From Chrysoperla carnea (Eukaryota > Arthropoda > Insecta > Neuroptera > Chrysopidae), in contig NC_058337.1 of NCBI RefSeq assembly GCF_905475395.1, forward strand, positions 117,236,368 to 117,300,367: a DNA stretch of 64,000 bases, given 5' to 3'. Below the pieces are notes generated by a model, which searched no databases, was not told where the DNA came from, and saw only the letters and a list, made by a program, of their open reading frames with translations. Position 1 is the first letter of the stretch. Each line of letters begins with the position of its first letter. A program made the position numbers and the translations under genes. Shown here piece after piece: positions 46,603-57,629 of the stretch.

Positions 46603-47233
46603 AACAAGTGAAAACAAACAATTGACTGAGTTAATTGTTGAAATACCATGTAAAGACAGTGTTGATGATCCAATCGTTTGTTTTTTTACGTCACGTAAAT
46701 AACAAAAGATATCCATTTTTAAATAGCCACACTCACATAACTGATATTCCTATATTAATACATACTATAAAATTTGCACCTAATTAACGCCCTCGTGGGT
46801 AAACAGTGATGTTTAAAAAAAAATGTTTCAAACAAAAGTTGTTTATTTTTTTATAAGGAACATTTTTTACATTTAAACTTTTATTCTACCTCTAACGGTT
46901 TAGAAGTTGGGTCCCTACGGTACCAAGACCCAATTGACCTATATTGCTCATTTACGAACTCGACCTCACTTTTTACTCCCTGAGTACGCTATAAACGTCC
47001 TTTTTAACGTCCTAAGCCCGCTTTGAAAATTTCAGCTTGATATCTCTTTTCGTTTTTGAGTTATCGTTTTGGCAGACAGCTGGACAGACGGACAGACAAC
47101 CGGAAATGGACTAATTAGGTGATTCTATGAACGCCTATACCAAAATTTTTTTCGTAGCATCAATATTTTTAAGCGTTGCAAACTTGGGACTAAACTTAAT
47201 ATACTATGTATATTTCATATATACATGGTATAA
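46603..47233 (-). mobile_element. Family A, copy 5 (full length, reversed)
   Basis: Reads AACAAGTGAAAACAAACAAT, then TGACTGAGTTAATTGTTG, at the left and AATATACTATGTATATTTCA, then TACATGGTAT, at the right: the reverse complement of copy 4. A short local duplication (TTTTTAACGTCCTAAGC) lies in the middle. Confidence 0.88.
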
Positions 47234-47564
47234 AAATAACCGAAGTTAAAATAATAATTGATGATCTTCAGATTAACCGATTTCTATCAACCTTGGCTAA
47301 GAATCTGTCCAGTTAAAATAGTTTTCGATATAAAACAAACCTTATTGATGCACAGATAAACAAGCAAATGTTTTAGATACAAAAAATTATTCGAAAGATG
47401 TGTTAATAAATGTTATAGCCAGCCGTATGTTTGAATTGTAAATAATAGAAAAAATTTATATTTAATCACCGCATAGCCGTTTTGTTTACTGCACTTTAAA
47501 ATCAAAAAGAGCCTACTTGTTCGCATAGTTTACGAATGGATTAATACAAAGTTTGTAAAAATGT
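47234..47564. other. Intergenic spacer
   Basis: No feature recognised. Confidence 0.5.
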
Positions 47565-47726
47565 AATACAATTTTTTCGTAAACATTACTTTTTACCCGT
47601 GAGGGTACAAATTATCAGTTATGTATGTGAAACATGAATGTATGTGTAATGTGATAAGAGTCATCAACAGTGTCTATACATGGTATTTCAACAATTAACT
47701 TAGTCAATTGTTTGTTTTCCCTTGTT
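47565..47726 (+). mobile_element. Family A, 3' fragment
   Basis: CGTAAACATTACTTTTTACC to the terminal palindrome and TTTTCCCTTGTTT. It faces copy 5 in the opposite orientation. Confidence 0.8.
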
Positions 47727-47896
47727 TCATATATATTGAATAGTGTGTAAAAGTAACAAAAAAACGAATACATATTAATTTGTAGATTGAGAGCTTAATC
47801 AAAAATTTCCCGAGTCCCGTAAAAAAGAATGCTCTGTTACCCAGATTTATTTTGTAAGGCACTATAGACCATAAATAACATAAAGGTCTCAACGTC

Positions 47897-48238
47897 TCAA
47901 CGGTTTTGTAGGTAGTCAAAAAGCAGTAAGCTTTTTGGATCCCCGAGCATAAATAAACTATCTCGTTTCACTATCTTTTTGATTTCTTTTCGATTTGTCT
48001 TTTGTCTTTCTGCAATAATCGCAGGATTCTTTAGTCTTTTTTGCTTTATTTTAGTTTCCGCTTCCCTATTCAGTATTTTCCGCTCACTTTGCATAATTTT
48101 TTTTGAAAAAAAAGTAGCCTTCTTTTCTTTATACACCACAAATTGGTTTAACAAATTACTAAACTCAATTTTTCCATTACACTCGGTATAATCCTGCCTA
48201 TAGTTAACGATACCTAGTACATACAATCTATATAACAT
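47897..48238 (-). CDS. Unrecognised 113-codon open frame, Lys/Glu/Arg-rich
   Basis: The frame runs from ATG at 48238 to a stop at 47897. The C-terminal half is charged and helical in character (KIMQSERKILNREAETKIKQ, then RLKNPAIIAERQKTNRKEIK) and ends in DPKSLLLFDYLQNR. That is unlike the Phe/Leu/Ile-rich frames expected from A+T noise. No domain is recognised. A second frame (47919-47704) overlaps its end without clear continuity. It could be a remnant of a transposon-encoded protein or chance. No splice-linked partner was found. Confidence 0.22.
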   Translation of the reverse strand: MLYRLYVLGIVNYRQDYTECNGKIEFSNLLNQFVVYKEKKATFFSKKIMQSERKILNREAETKIKQKRLKNPAIIAERQKTNRKEIKKIVKRDSLFMLGDPKSLLLFDYLQNR

Positions 48239-48719
48239 GTATATATATATATAGGTACGTTTGTAGTATAATATCCCTCACATATTGTGCGGTTTACTGG
48301 TGTGAAAATGTGTAGTTTTATATTATATCTGGGATTTTATTATATTATTCAACTATAGTCATATTTAATACCTCAATATTTTATTACATGGATCATGTAA
48401 TATTATATAATAATAGTGGGTATCATTTATAGAGGGGAACACATCAAAAAGAGGTGGGTGATTTGAGGATACGCGAAATGTTACTACATATATTTATATA
48501 TAGTTTATATAAATGTATAAAATTTGGTATATTTTTTTAAATAAAAATAGTAAAAAGTACTTCAATTCGATGAAAAAAATTTTGATATTAATTTACAAAA
48601 GTTGATAACGTTTTCGACAGTTTATTATATTTCTAAGACAACATGAAAAATGATTTAAAAAAATGTTTTAAAATGATTTTTAAGTTAGCAATTTTGGAGG
48701 ATTTTTTACAAAATGCAGG
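48239..48719. other. A+T-rich spacer
   Basis: No feature recognised. Confidence 0.5.
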
Positions 48720-48935
48720 CTAATAATAATAATAATGGGGTTTAACCTCCGTTTTTCAGATATCTATCTATTGCAGAGGCCATCCATGTCATTATTTTTT
48801 TAATCTTTATGATGTCGATAGAGTCAGATTGCTTCGTTCTTATCCAAGCAATCAATTTTACCGCCCCATTAATTATAATTGCTCACACTGTCGCCGTCTT
48901 GATTCGAACTCGCAACCTCCCAGTCAGTAGATGAT
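48720..48935 (-). mobile_element. SINE copy, 5' truncated (24.8-kb family)
   Basis: On the minus strand it begins in the tRNA head at GGTTGCGAGTTCGAATCAAG (B box), continues CAATTATAATTAATGGGGCG and TTGGATAAGAACG, and ends in an (ATT)n tail at 48720-48736. Confidence 0.8.
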
Positions 48936-51859
48936 CGTTTTAAAGATGATTTGGATATCAGAAATACATCAATCTCAGATATCAGCAATACTTCAATCTT
49001 TTTCTTTTCAATAAAATAGAGAACGGATATTCCGAAAGTGCCGCCTAAAAATTTTGTGACACTGTTATCATTTAATGAAGTTAATTTATACGATGTTGGA
49101 AATATTTGAAATACTTTTGTTATGTTAACTCTACAATATCTGTATCAAGATATTCTTACAATGATTATTACCTTGGAAAAGGTTTTACTCTAACAACTAG
49201 AATTTTTTTTTAACTATTGACTTAATTTACGAAATTTTATTACTTTTTAATCCATAGAAGGTGGAGCATAATTATAGAAAAATAATGCGTTATTAATAAC
49301 CTTTAAAAATTTTAGATTTCATCTATACATTGGTGTTTTACTATTTTTAATTTTACTGATTTTCATAAAAATTTGCACAGCTATTTGCTACACAACTAGA
49401 AAGGACACCATGAAATTGTAATTGGCTGGCGATTCGAGAAAAGAAAGTAAAAGCAAGTGGAATTAGTGAAAACATATCGATTAAATTTTTTTAAACAAAT
49501 TTTATTGTAAACTTACTTATTTACAGGATGTAAAATATTAGTCTTTCGCTAGCATTGGAGTAAACGATATCCCATACTTTATTGAATATGTTTAATAGAA
49601 ATTTTGACAATAAACAATGTGATTTGTTTCTCACAATAAAATCACACACACTTGACTGATTATAAACAAACTCCTATATAAATTATGAAATCCTGTAACT
49701 ATAAAACCCTCTCATTGCTTGTCTAATCGCTTATAAATACGAAGATTATCTAACCACTGGGTATAACTACTGAATGTTAACTTGTATATATCTGTATGGA
49801 CTTAACAGTGACTATCCATAGTAGTGACTATTCAAGTTTACGAATTAACTTTATACTATATTTTATGTACAAAGACACGTGACTTGCGACAGGTCATACT
49901 GTGAGATACATTTCGCCCTAAAATTGGGCGTACATTTTTCACTTTTATTATCATAAATGATTATTATTTAATCAAATACGAAAAATTGTTATTTTTAAAA
50001 CTTTTCGACTGACTTTTAATAAAATTGTTTAAATATATGACTTGTGACCTATGACAAAAAAAATTGATTTTATATTTTATATCGAATAAAACTGTAATTT
50101 AGGTCGTTGATGTAAAATTATATTTTAGAGTTTGGTAGCAATAAAAAATTATTCAATTTTTGACTGGGAAATTTGAAAAATTTTATTAGGCTTTTATGTA
50201 TTTATTCAAATTAAGATGAGCATTTCTGTTGGCTGTATTATCCATTTGGTTAAAATATATCTCCATCAGGACCCACAATAAAGATATTTAGCTAAATTTA
50301 TAAAAATTATTATTAATAAGCTAGACTTTACCTTTTAGTCACTAGATCTATTTATAGTTCTTTTAAGAACTGATAATAGAAAATAGGAAAAAAAAAGCTA
50401 AACTGGTTACGATTAATTTGGCAATCCTTTTCAAAAGTAATAAGATAAAATAATAATCTATTATCTATATTTAATTTTATTTATAGTATTATCTTATTCT
50501 CGACTTTCGAGTCGAAACAGTTTAGGAGAGCTTCTAAGATTTAAATATCTTGGTAGGAATACTAATTATAAATTATTTTTGGTACTACAGCAGGTGTTAC
50601 GGTGTTAATGTTTGGGTAACCGTTTTCAAGAAGCTTAACAAACCCTATTATTTATACTGAAAGTTTACTAAAATTTCACTATGCTTATGAGGTTTTGGGC
50701 AAAGTCGTTATAAAACAAAATTTCGTTTTATGAAGTTTACATTACTGTACTTTTCCAATTTTATGGAGGAATTTTCAAGTTTGGACGCAGCCGTTGTTAT
50801 TATGAAAAAGTAAAAAAATGGTGGAAGCGACGGGAAGAATTTATGAATAGAGGACTCCATGGGAATTTATAGGATCTTTGCAAATGTAAGTGAAATGAAG
50901 TTTTTATTATAAGGTCACCTTTTAAAGCAGACTAAGGAGTTAATATTATATTTTTTAAATAATTGATTGGTATGTATTTTCTAGGCTTGTTTCTTGATAG
51001 TATATGCTAGAAAAAAATTAATTCCGATACCCATTCCGATAATTTTTGACTCATCAAAGCAAAGGGTTTAGGATTTCTCAACTAGAGAATATTTGTCTGA
51101 TTTAGGAGACCCATTAACGAAAAAAATCGGTTAGAGACTTTCGACTTTTGATAAACGAATACCCTTTAATGAGATAAACAAAATTGGCAAAAACTGTGGG
51201 TGCAAACAATCTCTTTTGTACACTTTATTTAGTCAAAGCACAGTATATTAAATAAATAAAAAAAAAAGATTGCCTCAAATAAAATTCACACCTCATTTAA
51301 TACACAAAGAAATAAAAACTATATACTATTTCGTAGCGGTTGACTTGCTTGGTCAACATTTAAATATATATTTATTTTGCTAAATATTATTTATTAATAT
51401 TTATCAAATCCCAAACATCATTTATAAGCATTAATCATTGACTTTACATATGTTACCATAATACACGTGGGAACGTTATTTCCCATTTATCCAGTAACTA
51501 GCTGCTACTATATCACCAATTCAATGAAATCAAGAGAGATGATTATGACCCCTCTTTATTATTCGTAACATAAATATAAATATACTTAAAAAAAAATTTA
51601 ACTGGTAACAAATTTTGTTAATCCTTTTTTTGAAAGTATCAATGTAATAGCTTTATACATGATTTAAATAGTTTTAAGGAATCAATGTTTTTAGGGAAAA
51701 ATTTTGACTCCCACAAAGAGATCTCGTTTTTTATACAGATAAATTCAACGTGTAGATAAAAATGGAAATAAACGTCCATAAGTTTTGGAATCATGCCAAG
51801 AAGCAAAAAAAATATTTATAAAATTTGGTAAGAATAAATATATTCTTTAATTTTACATA
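48936..51859. other. A+T-rich intergenic stretch
   Basis: No gene recognised. ATGGTGGAAGCGACGGGAAG near 50818 recurs near 58891 and, inverted, near 61862, suggesting a very short or decayed dispersed repeat. Confidence 0.45.
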
Positions 51860-51931
51860 TCCGATATGGTCTAGTGGCTAGGATACCTGGCTTTCACCCA
51901 GGAGGCTCGGGTTCGATTCCCGGTATCGGAA
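51860..51931 (+). tRNA. tRNA-Glu (TTC), copy 3
   Basis: Identical in sequence to the two minus-strand copies but on the plus strand. Perfect acceptor stem, anticodon loop CTTTCAC, A discriminator, and a TTTTT terminator 8 bases after the gene. A truncated SINE begins within 30 bp downstream. Confidence 0.97.
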
Positions 51932-51959
51932 ATAAACTTTTTACTTCTGTCTATTATAA

Positions 51960-52175
51960 AATAAAATAATAATGAGCTTGAACTTCCGTTTCTCTGACAT
52001 ATACGCCTATAACAGAGGCCACTCACATCTTCATTTGTTAATCTTTCTTTATTTAACTACACCCATTATTACAAATACATTTATGATGTGGGTGGAGTCG
52101 ATTATTTCTTTCTTATCCAAACCACCACAATGTGATCAATTCTACCGCCGCCATTAATTATAATCTTGTATACAA
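51960..52175 (-). mobile_element. SINE fragment without tRNA head (24.8-kb family)
   Basis: The minus strand reads AATTATAATTAATGGCGGCG, AATTGATCACATTGTGGTGG, TTTGGATAAGAAAG, CCACCCACATCATAAATG, then GCCTCTGTTATAGGCGTATA, and an ATTATT tail. The open frame on the plus strand is incidental. Confidence 0.8.
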
Positions 52176-52801
52176 AATCGTCATCTCATATCGAAATCAT
52201 ATTGAAAGTTGGTACTTGATACTTTTTGATCATGGCTTGGGATGGAAATGCAAACTCACGTAAGAGGTAATACAAGCTACCAGAAAATGAGCTTTGTGAC
52301 ATTTTTTACAGAAATAATTTTCTATGGTTGTTCCTTACCATACAGTAATCTTTTTAAAACTTTTACCATACAAATTTTATTCGTAAACAAAGAGAGAAAT
52401 AAAACAACGCACATTGGGTAACCAAAATGTATAACAACAGTGGCGTTTTGTCACACAAACTCTGATGTCTCCAACTGATTTCAAATTATTAATGATCATT
52501 GTTCGTACCTTTATATTTGAACGTATATATCTATCTGTATCAATGAACTAAACTTACAGCATCCAGTGAAGAAGTCAAGTATCCAAATACTAAGAAATAG
52601 GTATAAATAAGTTGAGATATATCATTCATCGAACTGCTGTAGAGAGTATACCTTATAAAATATTAGTCCTGATGCACATCAGCATAAATACGCCTCTAGT
52701 GGTATGAGAGCATCTTCACGAGAAAGTTGATCTTAAGACGGTTGGATTTTGGATATTTATTTTCTTCAAATGAGAGTTTTTACAAAAAAATTGGCGTTTA
52801 A
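52176..52801. other. Intergenic stretch
   Basis: No feature recognised. Confidence 0.5.
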
Positions 52802-53175
52802 CTAGCTGCGCTCCTCGGAGTTATCCGAAATTAAAAGAGAGTGATGTTAATTAATCAAGCCTTCTTGAGAAAAATGCGCTATAAACCCTTTGAAAAAACG
52901 GTTCCTGTATGCTATCGCAATGGAACCGTGCATTTTTCCGGGATGAAAATTAGCCAATGTCATTTCTGATCCCTAAACTATCATTATGCAAAAAATTATG
53001 TCGATCCTTTTTTGTTCTATGAAAAATTAAAACAAATGTATCCCACGACAACCATACATTTTACCAGGATTAAAAGTAACCTATGTGGTATTCCAGACTT
53101 TACTCTGTATCAAATTTCATCCCAATCTGTTCATTAGTTTTTACGTGAAAGATGTACAAACATCTATCTATTATT
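52802..53175 (-). mobile_element. Helitron-like element, degenerate
   Basis: The minus strand ends ...CCGAGGAGCGCAGCTAG followed by T (plus strand ACTAGCTGCGCTCCTCGG). The interior carries TTTTTCCGGGATGAAAATTAGCC and CAAATTTCATCCCAATCTGT, typical of an abundant insect repeat family. The 5' TC end is not clear. Confidence 0.6.
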
Positions 53176-54041
53176 TTTTATAATTTTTTCTACTTTTTAG
53201 TTCATTAAATTATTGTCCTTAAATTTTTAATTTGAATATGTTATCCTGTTATCCGATTTACATCTGCATGCAAATTTTCAGCTCAATCGGTCAAACCGCG
53301 AAAACCACTATAAATTAAGTATAGTAAACAGTCCCTCAAAAATTTCTAGAGGTGTATTTACCAAGGCAAAAGTTGGCTGATGGGCACTAGGACTATAAGC
53401 ATGAGATAGCTATAACATTCACTGCTATAGTACCTACCTTTAAAATAAATGTTATTTATAAATTTTTACCTTTCATTCTTAACTCAATGATGGACTGATA
53501 TGAATCATTTTAAAGATCAGTTCATTTATATTTAGTTATTTATAAATAATGAAGTGAGTTTTTTTAACCTACAAAAAATTCAATCAATTCAATTTTAAAT
53601 ATCGAATTATTTGACCGGCACAAAAAATGTGATAATATATTTTAACTTCGCTATTTTGGAGGAAACTGTTTAAGATTTGTTTAATTTTCTGAATCTGTGT
53701 TTAATGCAGCAAAAAATGATCTCTGAAAATATAAAACTGAAAATTTTCTAGGAGAGAAGGTTTAAAAATTCTTCTATGGCTCAGTTGCTTAAAGTTCACA
53801 CCTATACACAGTATACCTGTTTTCGGTTGAAGGTTTGTTAAGAAGGTTGAATTAATGAGAAGCTGAAATAATCCGAGAAATAGGTAAGAAAATGATCCTT
53901 ATGCTTAAGTGTGTCGAATTCGGACAGAATCACCAACCTAATGTTAGAATCCTTTCACACCTTTTTGGGTTCATTTAGGAAACTTAAATTTTAAAACGTT
54001 GAATTTATATAGGCAAATATTGGTACTCGGAGGTAGTAATA
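53176..54041. other. Intergenic stretch
   Basis: No feature recognised. Confidence 0.5.
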
Positions 54042-54571
54042 CTGTGTCCAAAAAATAAGGTGATATTTGAATTTAAACTGCGCGCGTTTGTTGTGCATTA
54101 TGAATTCCTTCCGCCCAGCCAAACTGCCAACAAGGAATATTATTTAACCGTTATGCGTCATATGCGTAATGCTATCCGCCTAAAAAGAATTGTGGAGAGA
54201 CAATTCATGGTTTTTATACCACGATAATGCACGATTCCATATTGCACTCATAATTCGTGATCGTTTCGTCAAAAACTCTACACATATCGTTCCGCAACCA
54301 ACGTATTCACCTGATCTGGCGCCGTGTGACTTCTGGCTGTTCATCAAGCTCAAAAGACCGCTCCGGGGACACCGTTTTGATACGATAGAGGAGATTCAAG
54401 CCGCAGCGAAGACGGAACTGAAGGAAAGTGACTACAACCAGTGTTTCGAAGATTGGAAAATCCGTTGGCCTAAGTGCATTGCATCGGGAGGAGATTAATT
54501 TGAAGGGGCATGACATTGATTTGGAAGAATAAATAAATATCACAATGTCACCTAATTTTTTGGGCACAGCG
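54042..54571 (+). mobile_element. Internally deleted mariner element with terminal inverted repeats
   Basis: The left terminus CTGTGTCCAAAAAATAAGGT and the right terminus ACCTAATTTTTTGGGCACAG are imperfect inverted repeats, with TA dinucleotides just outside (54040-54041 and 54572-54573), as expected for mariner insertion. The element is about 530 bp against ~1.3 kb for intact mariners. The N-terminal DNA-binding half and first catalytic Asp are gone. Confidence 0.88.
54093..54498 (+). pseudogene. mariner-family transposase, C-terminal half, broken
   Basis: The first part (54093-54188) reads VHYEFLP and NKEYYLTVMRHMRNAIR. After a frameshift near 54186 the frame continues with ELWRDNSWFLYHDNARFH, THIVPQPTYSPDLAPCDFWL and LKRPLRGHRFDTIEEI. 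The Asp of HDNA and the Asp of APCD are separated by exactly 34 residues, the DD34D spacing that defines the mariner family. The third hallmark, YSPDLAP, is intact. A premature TAA replaces the Tyr expected in CIASGGDYFEG, 11 codons before the normal end. The N-terminal helix-turn-helix and first catalytic Asp are deleted, so the protein cannot be active. Its G+C content is much higher than its surroundings, fitting a horizontally mobile element. Confidence 0.92.
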
Positions 54572-54573
54572 TA

Positions 54574-55387
54574 AATTAGTAGGACGTTTCATTTAAAATC
54601 AGACAAGAATTTGCTAAACAAGAGTTGAGTAATGTAAATAATCCTTAATATTCCAAATAATGTAAAAAACAAAGAAAAGTATGCAATGAATTGCCTATCA
54701 TCAGCATTTTACCGTGGTAATAATTTGTAAATATGCTTATCCGTCTTCTATGGTTTTCAGTATAGTTTTAATGTAATGGTTTCATCCCAATTTATAAAAG
54801 TTAATTAATAATGATCAAATTTGTAAAATATATATTATTTATTTATAAATGGCTATAAATTTTTGAGGTTTTTGTATATTATCTTATCTTTATAATCAAT
54901 AATTGAATAATACAAATGTGTTCTTTGTTTTAAAATGATTGTTTTTGATTTATAAATAATTGAGAGTTATTTCAATAAAATTTTATGATTGTTTAAATAA
55001 AGTAGCTAATATTATTTAAATTTAAACAAATTTGAATTTGTTCCAGTAATCCAACATTTCCTTGCAGTTGAAATATTAAATGATTGATCCAGAAATTTGG
55101 GCAAATTACAAATACTGCATGTTTGGTACGAGAACTGGCAAACTTTACGAGAGTTTAAATGGGCTGAATTTTTTAATAAATTTAAGGGAATAAAAAACAA
55201 ATTTCCGCTTGGTAAATTAAAATAGCATTATTGTTTTGTAGCCATACTAAAATGATTTGAAAAAATTTTACGATAGACATACTCATTTTTGAGAAAAACG
55301 AAAAATTCTGAAAAATTTCAACAGCTAGTACAGTTCAGGCAAATAATCGGATTTTAACTTTTTTTTTATTAAATTGCAGGTTTTTCT
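54574..55387. other. A+T-rich intergenic stretch
   Basis: No feature recognised. Confidence 0.5.
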
Positions 55388-55918
55388 ATGTACTTTTTTT
55401 TTTCAAAACCTAGTTATGAGCCGAAACATTACAAAACAAAATTGCAAAAAAACTCGAAAAAATCCAGATTTACATCTTTACAAGGTACAACAATTGAAAA
55501 TTTCCAATTTTTTTCAGGTTTTAAATACGGTTTTTTTTCTCAAAATTTACCACATTTTTTTGATCATAAGTTACATCCTTTTCCAGAATTTCAAATGAAT
55601 TCCCTCTCATTTTACGAAAAGCTATCAGAGAAAGTAGAAAATTTGAGGTTACTGCCATTTTTTGAGATTTTCTTGAGATTTGGATGCTGTTTTCAGCGTT
55701 CGATAGCAAGCAAACTCGGTCCAGAAATTCAAAACAAACAATTTTTTTTATTCGTCTCAATTCGTTTAAAAGAAACAGAGATATTCAAGAAAACGTCACC
55801 AAAGAAAATAATGTGTACAAAAATTGTCAATAACCGAGCGCAGAAGATCGTGCGGAACGTACCGGAATCGGAAAAACTCTTTTCTCTGTTTTTTACAACG
55901 AATGAAATCTATTTCTAA
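55388..55918 (+). CDS. Longest open frame (176 codons), Phe/Lys-rich, probably not a gene
   Basis: The frame is open from ATG at 55388 to a stop at 55918, with a T-rich tract and TTGCAG acceptor-like site just before it at 55374-55379. The predicted product is dominated by Phe, Lys, Asn and Ser (FFSGFKYGFFSQNLPHFF, SFYEKLSEKVENLRLLPFF) with no recognisable domain. A shifted frame (55374-55598) and a minus-strand frame (55521-55760) are open across the same stretch, which points to a local stop-poor repeat. The wording GAGAAAGTAGAAAATTTGAGG and CAGAATTTCAAATGAATTCC resembles insect satellite-type sequence. I include it because its length is unusual for such A+T-rich DNA. Confidence 0.15.
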   Translation: MYFFFSKPSYEPKHYKTKLQKNSKKSRFTSLQGTTIENFQFFSGFKYGFFSQNLPHFFDHKLHPFPEFQMNSLSFYEKLSEKVENLRLLPFFEIFLRFGCCFQRSIASKLGPEIQNKQFFLFVSIRLKETEIFKKTSPKKIMCTKIVNNRAQKIVRNVPESEKLFSLFFTTNEIYF

Positions 55919-56413
55919 AAAAAATTAACCTTATCCCAAAGTTTTCCGAATTAATTCTCAAAATACTAGATAATTTGAAATAGAAACTACTTATTTTGGC
56001 AACGTTTTTAAACTAAAAATAAAAATGATTCAAAAGACAAAAAAACTTAATAATAATATAATTTAGATTCTTTAAACAACAGTGTAAATGATCGTTATAA
56101 AAATTTGATCGATATCATCAGGTTTTAATATTAAAAACGCAAACATATTTTGTCTTTTGAAATTGAATTAAAAATGATTATCCATCCAACAACAAGAGTG
56201 ACTGTGTACCTAAACCGGAAGTGCTTGTTATAATTATTATTATTGATTACCAAACATTGTTTATTTTTTTATAATATTAGTATTTATTTTTTTGAATTAT
56301 TAATCTACAAAATGCACCTGTAAGATTAATTAAATATGTAACGTTTTAAAATTCTTGCCTCTTTACTACAATTATGATCACAAAACTTCTTTATAAAGAG
56401 TCTTATCCAACAA
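55919..56413. other. A+T-rich spacer
   Basis: No feature recognised. Confidence 0.5.
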
Positions 56414-56486
56414 GACCGTGTGGCCTAATGGATAAGGCGTCGGACTTCGGATCCGAAGATTGCAGGTTCGAGTCCTGTCACGGTCG
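56414..56486 (+). tRNA. tRNA-Arg (TCG), copy 1 (G37)
   Basis: A 73-nt gene. The acceptor arms GACCGTG/CACGGTC are perfect. The D arm contains TGGCCTAATGGATAAGGCG. The anticodon stem TCGGA/TCCGA has loop CTTCGGA (anticodon TCG, G at position 37). The T arm has GGTTCGAGTCC and the discriminator is G. A T7 terminator follows within 15 bases. ACAA directly precedes the gene, as in the other two copies. As far as I can recall, this version matches the usual insect tRNA-Arg(UCG), which reads CGN codons. Confidence 0.97.
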
Positions 56487-56540
56487 AGATAAACCCTTTT
56501 TTTGCCAGTTGGAAGATTGGGAAAAGTATATATACATAAA

Positions 56541-57010
56541 TCTATAAATATATAGGAGACTTTCTATAGATATAGATAGATAGATAGATAGTCACTCATC
56601 ACGATATCTCTGGAACTATAAGACTTAGAGACTTGAAATTTGGGAGGAATATTCCTTTTGCCAAGTAGAGGTCAGCTAAGAACGGATTTTACGAAATTCC
56701 ACCCACAAGGGGGGTTGCGGGGGTGTTCATGAATAAAAAATTCATATTTTTCAATTATGGCTTTTAATAGTTCAAAACTTGGTCAGAATGTTTTAAATTA
56801 CATTTAGAAATTTTTTTAACCTTCGGAGGGTAGAAAGGTGTAGCGAGAAAGTGGGAAGGAAATATCGAATATTTACAAATATACCTAAGTGGGGTATCAA
56901 ATAAAAGAGCATGACGTGTACATTACAAAACTGTTATCCAACGCAAGGAAATGTGGAGGGAGGGGTGCAAGTGGGGATGTTGCCCAGCAAAGCGGGCGGG
57001 TAACAGCTAG
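56541..57010 (+). mobile_element. Helitron-like element (A|TC...CTAG|T)
   Basis: Starts TCTATAAATATATAGGAGAC after an A and ends AAGCGGGCGGGTAACAGCTAG before a T, the host A-T split expected of Helitrons. A (GATA)n run lies near the start, then CACTCATCACGATATCTCTG and GGGAGGAATATTCC. 470 bp, no Rep/helicase. It sits only 55 bp downstream of tRNA-Arg copy 1. Confidence 0.78.
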
Positions 57011-57355
57011 TATTGTAATAAAACTCACACTCAATATTTTCAAAAGACAAAACACAAAAAAAAATAAAATAAATCACAAGAAAAAATGAAAGGCTTGCAA
57101 ATTTATGGTTCTTTCTAAAAAAATAATTTCCATTATTTTACTGACACTTTCGACAGTATTTGTAACGTATGGGGATCGAGAGGTAATAAAATTCCAGCGC
57201 ACAACATTAAAATACGATAGACGAATATTTCGTGTTGCATAAAACTTCATTTTCTAACATTAATATACTTATTTTAAAACAAATTGCAGACAAGAATAAT
57301 CATTTCATTAATCTTGCAAAAAATTAATTAAATTGAAAAAAGTTAAAAGTACAAT
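57011..57355. other. A+T-rich spacer between tRNA-Arg genes
   Basis: No feature recognised apart from the T run that terminates tRNA-Arg copy 2. Confidence 0.5.
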
Positions 57356-57428
57356 CGACCGTGACAGGACTCGAACCTGCAATCTTCGGATTCGAAGTCC
57401 GACGCCTTATCCATTAGGCCACACGGTC
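57356..57428 (-). tRNA. tRNA-Arg (TCG), copy 2 (A37)
   Basis: Convergent with copy 1. Identical to it at 72 of 73 positions. The anticodon loop is CTTCGAA, so position 37 is A instead of G. All stems are intact, the discriminator is G, and a TTTTTT terminator follows about 15 bases on. ACAA directly precedes the 5' end. Confidence 0.96.
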
Positions 57429-57629
57429 TTGTGATTGCAGGCCTACTATCAAGGAACAGTTTGATTGTCACTTCTAGATACGATTTCTATAGAAGTATCT
57501 ACTCTATAGAAAGATTCGTTTATGTAGGATGTTGCTCTTGTTGCTTCTATCACCCCTGAGTACTAAAATTTTTCTATTGCCACAGAATATAATAACTAGT
57601 GAAGGTACAAATTCTAGATTACAAGACAT
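57429..57629. other. Spacer
   Basis: No feature recognised. Confidence 0.5.
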
